The notes under the pieces are model-generated. The model had not been told where the DNA came from. It saw nothing but the letters and a program-made list of their open reading frames with translations, and made no database searches. Positions 16,968 to 26,848 of a stretch of DNA of 64,000 nt are shown piece by piece. The position numbers and the translations under genes were made by a program. Source of the stretch: Flavobacterium sp. N502536 (lineage in GTDB: Bacteria; Bacteroidota; Bacteroidia; Flavobacteriales; Flavobacteriaceae); NCBI RefSeq assembly GCF_025947345.1, contig NZ_CP110011.1:4278001-4342000 (forward strand), given 5' to 3'. Numbering within the stretch: position 1 is the stretch's first letter; every line of letters begins with the position of its first letter.

Positions 16968-18506
16968 TTATTTAAAAATGTTCATTTGCTCATTATAAAC
17001 AGGGCTTTGAATGTTTAAAAAATTTAAAACACTATGAAACACATGATTTTGTGATACAGTCTTATTTGCCTTGAGCTGTTTTGAATTGTCCGATACCCAA
17101 ACGATGAAAGGGATCTCATACTGCTCTTTTGGAGCAAAACTTATGGGCACTCCATGCATGTACAAATTCTTTTCTCCTAAGGATTCTCCATGATCTGAAA
17201 CAAAGATCATAGCACTTTTATACTCTTTTAACTCCTTTAGGTCTTCGATTACTTTTGATAAAATATAATCGGTATAGACAATGGTATTATCATAAGCATT
17301 AAAGAGTTCTTCCTGCGAACATTTTCCGAGTTCAACACTATTACAAACCGGTTTAAAAGTTTCAAACGCAGCCGGGTACTTCTTGCTGTAAGTAGGTCCG
17401 TGGCTTGTACTGGTGTGCAATACAATTAATATTTTATTTTTTTTGCTGGATAAAATCTGCTCTTTTAATCCTTTTAAAAGAACTTCGTCATAATTGCATT
17501 CTTCCCCTTTACAATCCTTCTTTAAAATATCTCTGTTTTGATATTTCTCTATATGCACCGGAGGTTCTCCCCAGTTTGTTGTTCTCCAGACAACCTCTAC
17601 ATTGTTTCTGTAAAGGTAATTTGGCAAGATTTCATATAAATCATCTGAATTGGTATGCTCCAAAATACATTTTACACCAGCTGTTGTATAAGTAGCACAG
17701 GAATTGGCGTTAAAATGAAATAGATTCTTTGTTTTGGAAAGCAGTGGATTGGTATTTTTCTTATAGCCGTACAGAGAAAAGTTCTGACTTCTGGCAGACT
17801 CTCCAATAACTAAAACAACAACCGACTTCTGATTGTCTTTTATTACAGCATTTGGCAATAAAATTTCCTTTTCATTCTTCTTGTATTTATGAATATAAAA
17901 AAGTGATGTGTTTACCGAATAAGACCACGGCATTGCAAGACCTCCCAACTGTTTCGAGTTTTTATCAATCCACAGCCAATTGCTTGCATTGGCGAATACC
18001 AAAACGATAATGAACAATAAAGCTAAAGAAGAAAGAGTTAAAAATTTCTTCAAAGCAACTTTTATGATATTGACTTTTATAATATAAATACTGGGAATAA
18101 TCCCAAGAAAGATTAAGTACAGTATTAATTTAAAAGAAAAAAAACTGCTGGACTCTTCAAAATTGGTATTGAGTACATTGCCAATCATGCTTTCATCTAT
18201 TATTACACTATAAGTATTAACAAAATAAACAGCAACTGCATTGATCATAAAGAATAAAACCAATAAAAACTTTCCAACATACCGGGACAGCGAAAATATC
18301 AGGTAGAAAACAAAGGCGTTTAAAACCAGCATGAGAATGATGAGGCTAAAAATCAAAACAATACCATTCAGACTTTTATAATCGACATGATTAAAAACAT
18401 AGGTATAAAAAGGCAAATGAAAGAACACAAAATTCAGAAAACTCATAAGCAAAACAAAATGAGTCAGTCTTAAGTTACTTTTTAACATAAACGGCGGTAA
18501 TTTCAT
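16968..18506 (-). CDS. lipid A-type phosphoethanolamine transferase (EptA/MCR-like)
   Basis: This 512-residue protein has five N-terminal TM helices (to about residue 175) and a periplasmic sulfatase-fold domain. Catalytic features are present: GESAR (Glu236), the nucleophile Thr274 in CATYTTAGVKC, HTSTSHGPTY, and VSDHGESLGE. Cysteines 270 and 280 match the disulfide around the active site. It would add phosphoethanolamine to lipid A and lower surface negative charge. It overlaps the PAP2 phosphatase gene upstream; the inner ATG at 18488 reduces that overlap to 14 bp and may be the true start. Confidence 0.9.
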   Translation of the reverse strand: MKLPPFMLKSNLRLTHFVLLMSFLNFVFFHLPFYTYVFNHVDYKSLNGIVLIFSLIILMLVLNAFVFYLIFSLSRYVGKFLLVLFFMINAVAVYFVNTYSVIIDESMIGNVLNTNFEESSSFFSFKLILYLIFLGIIPSIYIIKVNIIKVALKKFLTLSSLALLFIIVLVFANASNWLWIDKNSKQLGGLAMPWSYSVNTSLFYIHKYKKNEKEILLPNAVIKDNQKSVVVLVIGESARSQNFSLYGYKKNTNPLLSKTKNLFHFNANSCATYTTAGVKCILEHTNSDDLYEILPNYLYRNNVEVVWRTTNWGEPPVHIEKYQNRDILKKDCKGEECNYDEVLLKGLKEQILSSKKNKILIVLHTSTSHGPTYSKKYPAAFETFKPVCNSVELGKCSQEELFNAYDNTIVYTDYILSKVIEDLKELKEYKSAMIFVSDHGESLGEKNLYMHGVPISFAPKEQYEIPFIVWVSDNSKQLKANKTVSQNHVFHSVLNFLNIQSPVYNEQMNIFK

Positions 18507-19326
18507 AGAATGAAAGGCTAATAATTTTAAATAATGAAACAGCTAAACTAATGAATGCTAGATAAAATATGATTAAATCCTCATCAATTATTCTGTAGAC
18601 TAAGCAAATACTGCAAATAAGAAACAAGGCAATAATTATTGGATAATACTTTTTATTATTAATCCAACCGAAGATTCTATATTTTCGGCTTATAAAAATA
18701 CCTAATAATCCCGCAATATATCCTAAAGTTCCTCCTATAATTACATCAAGAGGATAATGTGCTCCTACTCCTACTCTGGTAAAACCTATAATCAATCCGG
18801 TAATTAAGATTGCAGAAAACCATAAAATTTTCATTTTTAACCCCTTAGGCATAAAAGAAAAAAGCAAGACAGTAACTATGGTGAAAAGCACAATGGAATG
18901 TCCTGATGGCAGACTATTGTGCCCGCATAATGCTTTGCCAACAATAAAGAAACTATCATTGTTGAATGTTGCTGCCGGTCTTGGGACAGAAAATATATTT
19001 TTTAACGGACAAGAAAATAAAAGAGAAAATAGTAAGCCTGATAGTAAAGCTTCCCACAATTTAGGAGCGTAAACAATTAAAATACTTAGAAATGATAAAA
19101 AAATAGAAGCATCTCCTAACTGAGTAAGATTGTATTCAAAACTTGGATAATGCCCCAAATGATGATTAATAAAATAGAAACTGTCCTTTTGAATTTGTAT
19201 ATACCGCTCTGTATTTAAAGCATCTAAATTGTACAAGAACAAAACTATAATTGCCAGAAAAAGTATAGGGAGAGAAAACAAAAAAGGTTTAAGTCTTGAA
19301 TAATTAGCGATAATATAGGCATTCAT
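18475..19326 (-). CDS. PAP2-family lipid phosphatase (LpxE-like candidate)
   Basis: This 283-residue membrane protein has the three PAP2 motifs: K-x6-RP as KNIFSVPRPA, PSGH as SLPSGHS, and R-x5-H-x3-D as TRVGVGAHYPLD. Six or more TM helices are predicted. Because it is fused by overlap to the EptA-like gene, a lipid A 1-phosphatase role is likely: removal of phosphate followed by phosphoethanolamine addition. Undecaprenyl-pyrophosphate phosphatase activity is the main alternative. Confidence 0.82.
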   Translation of the reverse strand: MNAYIIANYSRLKPFLFSLPILFLAIIVLFLYNLDALNTERYIQIQKDSFYFINHHLGHYPSFEYNLTQLGDASIFLSFLSILIVYAPKLWEALLSGLLFSLLFSCPLKNIFSVPRPAATFNNDSFFIVGKALCGHNSLPSGHSIVLFTIVTVLLFSFMPKGLKMKILWFSAILITGLIIGFTRVGVGAHYPLDVIIGGTLGYIAGLLGIFISRKYRIFGWINNKKYYPIIIALFLICSICLVYRIIDEDLIIFYLAFISLAVSLFKIISLSFYEITAVYVKK

Positions 19327-19793
19327 AGTGTTTTCTTTTTAATTTTTTTTTACTCTATTTAGGTTCTCAAATAATTTTCATATCACAATACTGTTCTTCT
19401 TTACCTTAAGAAGAAAATGACGAAGAACGATCTAAAAGCACTAAAAATGATAATTCTTCTTACCTATAAATTTACTCGGCTGCAAGATTAACTAATCTCA
19501 TTTTACTGCTTGTGTTCTACACATTAATAAAAAGTAAATTAATTGGTCAATTTTGAATAAATTTAGAATTTCTGCCGAATTAGGATTTTTTTTACATAAT
19601 TTCTTCTTAAAAAAAATCAGTTCATTGTATCAGCTTGACATATGTTTAATTTACAACACCATATAACGCAAGATTACACTGGTGTTCATAGCAATTATAT
19701 AAGCTAAAAACACTATCTTAGATTTTACTAGAAAAGAAACACAATGCATTTTAAATTCAACTTTTCTTCAAAATTTGTATCTAAACTTGCAGC
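19327..19793. promoter_or_regulatory. Divergent regulatory region between PAP2/EptA and the two-component system
   Basis: This 467-bp gap separates the divergent PAP2 gene and response regulator and must hold both promoters. The element TTCTTCTT followed by A/C-rich bases occurs at about 19397, 19455 and 19602, a possible regulator site with irregular spacing. No ORF or RNA gene is evident. Confidence 0.35.
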
Positions 19794-20471
19794 ATGAAGA
19801 TTTTAATTATAGAAGATGAGCTGGAAATTGCTCAAAGCATTAAAAATTATTTTAAAACGAATGGAGTCCAATGCGAGACGGCCGAAAACTATAGTTTGGC
19901 CCTTAGCAAAATTGATTCCTATGATTATGATTGTATACTTCTGGACCTAATGCTGCCTGATGGTGACGGATTTGATATATTAAGACAACTAAAAAGAAAA
20001 AACAAAACAGACGGAGTTATCGTGATTTCAGCCAAAGAAACGCTCGAAACACGTCTGGAAGGATTCAATCTTGGCGCTGATGATTACCTCACCAAGCCTT
20101 TTCATCTCTCAGAACTTTTGGTGCGAATGCAGGCTCTCATCAGACGAAAGAATTTCAAGGGATGTAATAGTGTAATCTTTAATGAAATCGTAATTGATCT
20201 GTTTTCTAAATCTGTAGCGGTAAACGATATCAAATTAGATCTGACCAAAAAAGAAATAGATTTGCTTCTTTTTTTAATTGGTAATGAAAATAAAGTGTTG
20301 TCCAAAGGGGCTATTGCGGAGTATCTTTCCGGAGATATGGCTGATATGCTCGACAACCATGATTTTGTATATGCACATATTAAAAATCTGAAAAAGAAAC
20401 TCCAACAAGCAGGAAGCGGCGATTATATTAAAACAGTTTACGGCTTGGGATATAAATGGGAAAATGAATAA
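19794..20471 (+). CDS. OmpR-family response regulator
   Basis: This 225-residue protein has a receiver domain (acidic pocket IIEDE, phospho-acceptor Asp51 in LLDLMLPDGDG, Lys in YLTKPF) and a C-terminal winged helix (DMLDNHDFVYAHIKNLKKKL, IKTVYGLGYKW). It overlaps the histidine kinase gene by eight bases. Divergent orientation towards the PAP2/EptA pair suggests control of lipid A modification, as PmrA does in enterobacteria; that is inference. Confidence 0.92.
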   Translation: MKILIIEDELEIAQSIKNYFKTNGVQCETAENYSLALSKIDSYDYDCILLDLMLPDGDGFDILRQLKRKNKTDGVIVISAKETLETRLEGFNLGADDYLTKPFHLSELLVRMQALIRRKNFKGCNSVIFNEIVIDLFSKSVAVNDIKLDLTKKEIDLLLFLIGNENKVLSKGAIAEYLSGDMADMLDNHDFVYAHIKNLKKKLQQAGSGDYIKTVYGLGYKWENE

Positions 20472-21729
20472 AAAAAAACTGCTTAATAAAACAACCAATA
20501 GCTTTCTTACTTTTGCTATCCTTATTCTATTGATAGCAGCTCCCTTATTCTACTACATAAGCGAGCAGCTTTACATTTATGAAACTGATGAAGTACTTCA
20601 CTTTCATAAAGGTGCCTTTATCAAGGAAAGTCATAAGGATTTTACCCAAAAAGATATCGACTTATGGAACAAATACAATCATGACGTAATGATTGTACCC
20701 GATATGGGCGTTAGCAGTGATTCTATTGTTGGAAAAATGCTCTATGATCCTATTGCAAAAGAAAAAGAACCTTTTCGTGTACTTTATGCGCCTCTGAACA
20801 TAAATGGAAAAAAGTACACCTATACCGAGAAGATTAATCTATTGGAAATGGAAGGAATGGTTTTGAGTATTGCCGTCATGTTTCTATTTATCATTATCGT
20901 ACTTATGATCGGAATTATCTGGATCTCAAAAACTACCGCGGCTAAAGTATGGAGTCCATTTTACGATACTTTAAAACAGATTCAGTATTTTGAAATTGAC
21001 AAAAACAAACCACCGCATTTTATTCCTACTGATATTGATGAATTTGATCGTCTTAACAAAAGTCTGGAATGGCTGATTGAAAAAAATACAGTCATTTATA
21101 AAAATCAGAGAGAGTTTGTCGAAAATGCCGCACATGAACTTCAGACACCATTAGCTTTATTTCAAACTAAAATTGATACACTGACGCAACTTGATCTCAC
21201 CAAAGAACAATCGGATCTTGTTACTTCATTAAATAAGGACGTTTCAAGGCTCAACCGACTTAACAAAAATTTATTGTTGCTTTCTAGAATTGACAACGAG
21301 TGTTTTCTTGAAAAAGACACAATTGTTCTTAACGATTATATTAAAAAACATCTGGACTTTTTTACAGAACAGGCAAATGCTAAAAACCTGACTATCAAAA
21401 CTGAATTTAGTGCCACTTTAACTGTTACTGGAAATCAAGCCCTTATTGAGGTTTTGATCAATAACTTGTTTTTGAATGCTATTCGGCACAATGAAAAAAA
21501 TGGCAAGATCATTATTACGACTCTCAAAGATGAATTGATATTTCGCAACAGTGGTCAAACAACAGCTTTGCAAAAAGAGAAACTCTTTAACCGTTTTTCA
21601 AAATCTAACCCTTCTTCTCAGGGCAATGGACTTGGTTTGGCAATCGTTAAAAAGATTACAAAACTTAACCATTGGAAAATAAGCTATAGTTTTTATAATA
21701 ATTTGCACTGTTTTAGCGTCAAATTTTAG
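20464..21729 (+). CDS. sensor histidine kinase
   Basis: This 421-residue kinase has two TM helices (about 13-32 and 132-154) enclosing a small periplasmic sensor of about 100 residues, then the dimerisation domain with phospho-acceptor His224 (ENAAHELQTPLAL) and an ATPase domain (LFLNAIRHNEKNGKI N-box, GNGLGLAIVKKI G-box). It pairs with the overlapping response regulator. The signal is unknown; downstream PepSY-like and outer membrane genes suggest an envelope or metal signal. Confidence 0.92.
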   Translation: MNKKKLLNKTTNSFLTFAILILLIAAPLFYYISEQLYIYETDEVLHFHKGAFIKESHKDFTQKDIDLWNKYNHDVMIVPDMGVSSDSIVGKMLYDPIAKEKEPFRVLYAPLNINGKKYTYTEKINLLEMEGMVLSIAVMFLFIIIVLMIGIIWISKTTAAKVWSPFYDTLKQIQYFEIDKNKPPHFIPTDIDEFDRLNKSLEWLIEKNTVIYKNQREFVENAAHELQTPLALFQTKIDTLTQLDLTKEQSDLVTSLNKDVSRLNRLNKNLLLLSRIDNECFLEKDTIVLNDYIKKHLDFFTEQANAKNLTIKTEFSATLTVTGNQALIEVLINNLFLNAIRHNEKNGKIIITTLKDELIFRNSGQTTALQKEKLFNRFSKSNPSSQGNGLGLAIVKKITKLNHWKISYSFYNNLHCFSVKF

Positions 21730-21802
21730 AAAATTCAAACTTCCTACAGATTCGTATTTCAACTTTGCACTATGTTTTTTATCAATTAAAAGAATAGTAC
21801 AA

Positions 21803-22231
21803 ATGAAACATTCAATCCTGACATGCTTAGTTCTGCTTTTTTCTTCCTTTGCCATAGCGCAGCGTGTAAGTGAGAAAGAGATTCCTAATAGTGTAAAATC
21901 AAAGTTTTTAATTTCCCATCCTGGCCAGGCCCATGTGAAATGGGAAAAGGAAAAAGAAAATTATGAAGCTAGTTTTACAAGTGGCAAAACAAAACATTCG
22001 ACACTTTTAGATCCTAATGGAAATATTCTCGAAACTGAAGAAGAAATCAGTGTGAAGCAACTTCCGGCCAATGCTCTGGCCTATATTCAAAAGACATATA
22101 AAAACAAGAAAATCAAAGAAGCTGCAAGGATAACCGATGCTCATGGTACGGTTACATTTGAAGCTCAGGTCACTTCAATTGACCTCATTTTCGACAAACA
22201 AGGAACTTATATTAAAAGCATAGCAGATTAA
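21803..22231 (+). CDS. PepSY-like periplasmic protein
   Basis: This 142-residue exported protein has a signal peptide (cut after about AIAQ, residue 19) and two PepSY-like/BLIP-like repeats: IPNSVKSKFLISHPGQAHVKWEKE and LPANALAYIQKTYKNKKIKEAARI. The family is found beside OmpR-type two-component systems and may modulate the sensor in the periplasm. It lies 73 bp after the kinase and ten bases before the barrel gene. Confidence 0.82.
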   Translation: MKHSILTCLVLLFSSFAIAQRVSEKEIPNSVKSKFLISHPGQAHVKWEKEKENYEASFTSGKTKHSTLLDPNGNILETEEEISVKQLPANALAYIQKTYKNKKIKEAARITDAHGTVTFEAQVTSIDLIFDKQGTYIKSIAD

Positions 22232-22241
22232 ACCCATAAAA

Positions 22242-24653
22242 ATGAAATTAAAGATAATTTTAGTATTGTCGTTTCTTGTAATGAAAATTTACAGCGTAAC
22301 GGCACAAAACAACCCCGCTACAATCTCAGGATTAATTAAAGATAAAACCTCAGGAATCACACTTCCTTATATTAATGTAGTTCTAAAAACGGCAAAAGAT
22401 CAAAAAATGCTTGCCGGCACAGTAACCAATGAAGAAGGTCGTTTTACGATACCCGCTGTGCCATCCGGAAATTATATTCTTGAAATTACTTCGATAGGTT
22501 ATAAAACCAAATCCCAAAAAATCTTCGTTGGCTCACTATCCGATTTTCTGGATCTTAATAGCATCGAACTCGAAGAAGATATCAATACCTTATCTGAAGT
22601 AGTTGTGACTTCAAAAACCTCAGAAGTAAGCGCCAAAATGGACAAAAAAGTCTTTTCTGTGGCCGATAATATTGCCCAAAGCGGAGGCTCCGTGCTTCAA
22701 TCTATGCAGAGTCTTCCTGGTGTGACGCTTCACGAAGGAAAAGTACAGCTGCGAGGCAATGATAAAGTAATGGTGCTTATTGACGGAAAACAAACCGCGC
22801 TGACTGGTTTTGGAAACCAGTCAGGTCTTGACAATATACCAGCATCGGCCATTGAGAAAATTGAAATCATAAACAATCCCTCTGCAAAATTTGATGCCAA
22901 CGGAAATGCTGGGATCATCAATATCATTTACAAGAAAAACAAACAAGAAGGATTCAACGGAAAGGTAGGAATTAGTTCCGGATATGGTGCGCTTTGGGAG
23001 CGCAAAGCCAACCTTCCCGGCATTCGCCCGCAGTATCAGATGACACCAAAAATGAATCCATCGCTCTCACTGAATTACCGCAAAAATAAAATCAACACTT
23101 ATGTTCAGGCAGATTATTTATATACTGAGACACTCAACAAAAATGAATTTGTAACACGAATATATGACGATGGTACTGTTATCAATCAGCAGACGGTCAG
23201 AAATCGTGATACCCACTATACCACCATCAAATCAGGAATCGACTGGAATTATAACGAGCAAAATAGTTTCTCTTTTTCGGGGCTTTTTGGGAGTGAAAAA
23301 ATTATAGATAATGGAGACGAGCCCTTCTTTAATCAGGATTATTCCCAACGCTTGCGTCTTTGGTCATTTCTGGAAGATGAACTAAAAACTACAGTGATGG
23401 CCAGCGCTTCGTACGAACATAAATTCAGACAGCCGGGACATAAATTAAATGCTGGAATCAACTACACCTATCATCGTGAAGATGAAAAGTACTTTTTTAC
23501 CAATACCCTGCCCGCTTCTGTTGGACAGGATTCTTTTAAACTTTTATCAGATGAAAAAGTAGTTGATATAAATCTTGATTACATTAAACCTTTAAAATAT
23601 GGCCGATTTGAAACCGGATTTAAATTCCGAAACAGGGAAATCCCAACCAACATGCAATTTTTTCCGGGGCAAAATTCTCCTATTGATGCCAATGCCGGAG
23701 GCTGGGCCAATTATAAAGAAATAATTCCTGCCCTGTATTCGAATTATGTCTTTGAATCCGATAAAATTGAAGCCGAACTTGGACTGCGTCTTGAATATGT
23801 CAAACTGCAATACGATGTTAATCCGAATCATCCAACCTATAAAAGCAACGGTTATAATTATACAGAGCCTTTTCCTAATGTTCGTTTTGGTTATAAAATC
23901 GATGACAAAAACAAAATCACGGCTTTTTATAACCGCAGGGTCGACAGACCGGCAGAAGTTGATATTCGTATCTTTCCGAAATATGATGATGCCGAAATTA
24001 TAAAAGTTGGAAATCCTGCGCTTCGTCCGCAATTTACCAGCGCCTTTGAAGTAGGCTATAAAAAGACAATGCCAAAAGGATATTTGACCACAGCTGCCTA
24101 TTATAGAATTATAAACGGAACCATAGCACGTATTGCGACTACTGTTCCCGGAAGCAGTTTGATTTACAATGTATTCCAGAATGCCGACAAGAGTACTTCA
24201 CTTGGAATCGAAGCAATATACTCACAAGAAGTAACTCCCTGGTATTCTTTTAATATCAATGGAAACCTGTATCAAAATACTATTGATGCTTTTACGGTTA
24301 CCAACCTGTACCCTGTTCCAAGCCTCTATAACGGCAATCGTCAGCAGCTGGTTTCAGGAAATTTAAAATGGAACAATACCCTGCAACTCGATAAGACATT
24401 AAAAGCACAAGTTTCTGCTATTTATCTGGCTCCTGATGTTGTTCCGCAGGGAAAAATAGACTCGAGATTCTCTGTTGATTTGGGAATTAAAAAAACAGTT
24501 CAGAAAGAAAAAGGTGAAGTATTTTTAAATGCTACAGATATTTTTAATACACTGGTGCTACAAAAAGAAATAACAGCAGATGGTTTTAGGTATAACAGTA
24601 AAGATTATTACGAAACGCAAGTAGTACGATTTGGCTATAGTTATAAATTTTAA
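22242..24653 (+). CDS. outer membrane beta-barrel receptor (TonB-dependent family)
   Basis: This 803-residue protein has a signal peptide, a carboxypeptidase D-like regulatory domain (residues about 25-110, ATISGLIKDKTSG), a plug (GGSVLQSMQSLPGVTLHEGKVQLRGNDKVMVLIDGKQTAL) and a large C-terminal barrel ending in YSYKF, the terminal aromatic needed for assembly. It fits the OMP_b-brl_3 family. It is the last gene of the two-component cluster. The cargo is unknown; a role linked to envelope stress or metal is inference. Confidence 0.9.
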   Translation: MKLKIILVLSFLVMKIYSVTAQNNPATISGLIKDKTSGITLPYINVVLKTAKDQKMLAGTVTNEEGRFTIPAVPSGNYILEITSIGYKTKSQKIFVGSLSDFLDLNSIELEEDINTLSEVVVTSKTSEVSAKMDKKVFSVADNIAQSGGSVLQSMQSLPGVTLHEGKVQLRGNDKVMVLIDGKQTALTGFGNQSGLDNIPASAIEKIEIINNPSAKFDANGNAGIINIIYKKNKQEGFNGKVGISSGYGALWERKANLPGIRPQYQMTPKMNPSLSLNYRKNKINTYVQADYLYTETLNKNEFVTRIYDDGTVINQQTVRNRDTHYTTIKSGIDWNYNEQNSFSFSGLFGSEKIIDNGDEPFFNQDYSQRLRLWSFLEDELKTTVMASASYEHKFRQPGHKLNAGINYTYHREDEKYFFTNTLPASVGQDSFKLLSDEKVVDINLDYIKPLKYGRFETGFKFRNREIPTNMQFFPGQNSPIDANAGGWANYKEIIPALYSNYVFESDKIEAELGLRLEYVKLQYDVNPNHPTYKSNGYNYTEPFPNVRFGYKIDDKNKITAFYNRRVDRPAEVDIRIFPKYDDAEIIKVGNPALRPQFTSAFEVGYKKTMPKGYLTTAAYYRIINGTIARIATTVPGSSLIYNVFQNADKSTSLGIEAIYSQEVTPWYSFNINGNLYQNTIDAFTVTNLYPVPSLYNGNRQQLVSGNLKWNNTLQLDKTLKAQVSAIYLAPDVVPQGKIDSRFSVDLGIKKTVQKEKGEVFLNATDIFNTLVLQKEITADGFRYNSKDYYETQVVRFGYSYKF

Positions 24654-24741
24654 TCAAAGATCAAAACCAACCATATTTGTAATTTTTACATACCACTTTC
24701 TGCCTAGAAGCAAAATACTCCCGTAAACAGGGGATTTTATA

Positions 24742-24772
24742 TTTGCATATCTCACATTTATGTCTATCTTTG
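24742..24772 (+). promoter_or_regulatory. Promoter of the second tRNA-Arg
   Basis: TTTG at 24742-24745 is followed by 19 bases and TATCTTTG at 24765-24772, a textbook Bacteroidota promoter. The tRNA starts 57 bases downstream. Confidence 0.75.
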
Positions 24773-24829
24773 CACCCTCAAACAACAATCAACAAAGCTA
24801 CTAAAATAGCTTATTGAAAGTGAAAAAAA

Positions 24830-24903
24830 GGCCTCGTGGCGCAACTGAATAGCGCATCTGATTACGGCTCAGAAGGTTACTGGTTTGAATCCAGTCGAGG
24901 TCA
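24830..24903 (+). tRNA. tRNA-Arg (anticodon ACG), second copy
   Basis: The 74-nt sequence is identical to the copy at 32-105, including the TTACGGC anticodon loop. Part of the upstream flank (ATAGCTTATTGA) is shared as well. Downstream, however, a different hairpin replaces the native one. The serine recombinase gene lies just beyond, which makes this tRNA the left border of an island. Confidence 0.97.
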
Positions 24904-24904
24904 C
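24899..24904 (+). repeat. Putative attL core GGTCAC
   Basis: The tRNA 3' end GGTCAC is where the sequence departs from the other tRNA-Arg locus. The matching core lies at 48896-48901 followed by the native terminator. Confidence 0.5.
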
Positions 24905-24907
24905 TTA

Positions 24908-24942
24908 AGGAGACAACTATGTAATAGTTGTCTCTTTTTTTA
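24908..24942. terminator. Terminator after the second tRNA-Arg
   Basis: GAGACAACTA/TAGTTGTCTC form a ten-pair stem with a T-run behind. It differs from the terminator after the first copy, as expected if the island end supplied it. Confidence 0.8.
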
Positions 24943-25092
24943 TACACAAACATGCAGGTTTTTCAAGCCTTGACGACCTAAAATTTGTGGTTCGATTTTT
25001 TCAAAAGGAATTCTTCGTCTGTTTGAAATAAACAGTCTAAAAGTGGCTTTATTTGAGATTTATTGGGAACTGAACGATGGTTCGAAGTCCCG

Positions 25093-25257
25093 TTAAGGAT
25101 ATAGGATTTTTTTCTCTTTTGGTTTATCGTAATTTTTTGATACTAAATACAGTAATTCCAAAATAATTTTAGCTTCCTTCACATCTACCTGAATGCCGTT
25201 TTTGGAAAGAATAATAACGGCTTTTTCTACTGAAACATTCTTCTCAATGAAATTCAT
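25093..25257 (-). CDS. small protein overlapping the serine recombinase
   Basis: A 54-residue frame (MNFIEKNVSVEKAVIILSKNG start, ends KKILYP) overlaps the recombinase stop by 14 bp, typical of coupled genes. It reads as an N-terminal helix-turn-helix-like stretch (VEKAVIILSKNGIQVDVKEAKIILELLYLV). Small proteins of this kind often sit directly behind recombinases in Flavobacteria. They may help recombination or regulate excision; the function is not known. Confidence 0.6.
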   Translation of the reverse strand: MNFIEKNVSVEKAVIILSKNGIQVDVKEAKIILELLYLVSKNYDKPKEKKILYP

Positions 25258-26734
25258 TTTTTCTATTAATTTTTCGATTACTTTTTTTTGATAATATTTT
25301 TAAAAATGCTTCATTTAAATCTAAAGATAGATCTCCTGTTTTAAAATTAATATCAGTCGGCGGAATAAGATTTACAAGATGTCTTTTATCTGAAGTCTCA
25401 AATTCAGAAAATCTTTGAAAGATTTCAACTAATGCTTTTTCTTCTATTTGATTTTTTCTATCAATAGTTTTTAATTTAACAGCAATATCACGCGCTTCCT
25501 TTTTAAGATTTTTGATACTGACTTGATTCTCTTTTTTTAATTCGTTGTAGTCATCAATTTTAAATATTCCAGCTATATATAATTTTCTACCTCGAGAAAG
25601 TGTCAACTCCTCCTCATTTATTTTCCTCTCTAACACTTTTTGAGCGTATAAATAACTTGCTTTCTGCGTCTTTATATTCCTGTCTTCCAAAATGCCCTTA
25701 AATAATTCTATCGCATTATTTGAAAGTATCATTTGTTGAAGCTTATTTTCGTAGCAAGCATTAAGAAATCTTGCATTTATCCTTGTTCTGCAGCCATTAT
25801 GGCAATGATAATATGGATATTTTTTCGATCTCCCATTTGATAAACTTCCGCCAAGCTTTCGATCACAAACAGGACAGGTTAAAAAAACTCTAAGAAAAAA
25901 TAATGATTGTAAATCATCTCTTTTTGAAGTAGTTTTTCTTCTTTTATTAATAACAGACTGAATCTGATTAAACAAAGACTCTGATATCAATGGCTCGTGT
26001 AATGCTTTTACGACCCCCTCTTCACCAGAGTCAAGTGTGACCGGTATAAGCCCGCAATAAACAGGATTATGTAAAATCCTAAAAAAGTGTGACCTTGAAC
26101 ATACTAAGCCTTTATCATTAACTATTTTAATGATTTCGGATATTTTATGATCGTTCTTGGCAACTTGATAAAAAGCCCATTTTATAATTTCGGCTTCAGG
26201 CTCTTTAGGAGCGATACCCTTTTTACCATCCATTAATGTCAAATTAATAAATCCTAATGGTGCCTTACTAGGATGTCTGCCCATCAACTTCGCTCTACGA
26301 ATGCCATTTGCCGTGTTTTGAGCTCTCCGGGTATTTTCTGCCTCAGGAACAGCTAAATATACAGCCAGCATAACAGTGCTTTCCGGCACAGTGAAGTCAA
26401 TTGGCTGATCAATAGACTTTGCTGTCGTCTTGTATTTCCGAAGTTTTCCAATCATTTCATAAGCATACTCAACATTACGACTGAATCGATCCCATTTTAT
26501 AAATAAAATATTTTTATCTTCTCCTGATGATTTCTTTTTTATTTCTGAAAATAATCGGTTCCATTCTGGCCTATTAAAATTCTTCGCAGAGAAATCTTCC
26601 CGATAAATTCCTTTGACTTCGATATCGTAGTATTTACAATATTTCAATAATCTGTCCTCCTGCTCCGGCAAGGAGTAACCTTTTCTTTTTTGTTCGTCCG
26701 TACTTACACGAACGTATAAATAGGCTGATTTCAT
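25244..26734 (-). CDS. large serine recombinase / integrase
   Basis: This 496-residue protein has a resolvase/invertase domain with catalytic Ser11 (YVRVSTDEQ), the Arg-rich active site (IKWDRFSRN), a recombinase domain (about 160-270, PLGFINL to NPVYCGLIP) and a zinc-ribbon (CPVC...CHNGC, about 286-316) followed by a coiled coil. It probably integrates and excises the surrounding island at the tRNA-Arg next door. It reads towards the tRNA, as expected for an integrase at an element end. Confidence 0.95.
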   Translation of the reverse strand: MKSAYLYVRVSTDEQKRKGYSLPEQEDRLLKYCKYYDIEVKGIYREDFSAKNFNRPEWNRLFSEIKKKSSGEDKNILFIKWDRFSRNVEYAYEMIGKLRKYKTTAKSIDQPIDFTVPESTVMLAVYLAVPEAENTRRAQNTANGIRRAKLMGRHPSKAPLGFINLTLMDGKKGIAPKEPEAEIIKWAFYQVAKNDHKISEIIKIVNDKGLVCSRSHFFRILHNPVYCGLIPVTLDSGEEGVVKALHEPLISESLFNQIQSVINKRRKTTSKRDDLQSLFFLRVFLTCPVCDRKLGGSLSNGRSKKYPYYHCHNGCRTRINARFLNACYENKLQQMILSNNAIELFKGILEDRNIKTQKASYLYAQKVLERKINEEELTLSRGRKLYIAGIFKIDDYNELKKENQVSIKNLKKEARDIAVKLKTIDRKNQIEEKALVEIFQRFSEFETSDKRHLVNLIPPTDINFKTGDLSLDLNEAFLKILSKKSNRKINRKNEFH

Positions 26735-26848
26735 ATTATTAATGTATTTGTTATTTCAGCTGTATTTGATGCTGCAAAACCAAAAAACATAAGATAATTT
26801 TTATGTTAACTTCAGAAGCGGCGATCATAAACCGCATTTTGGAATTCG

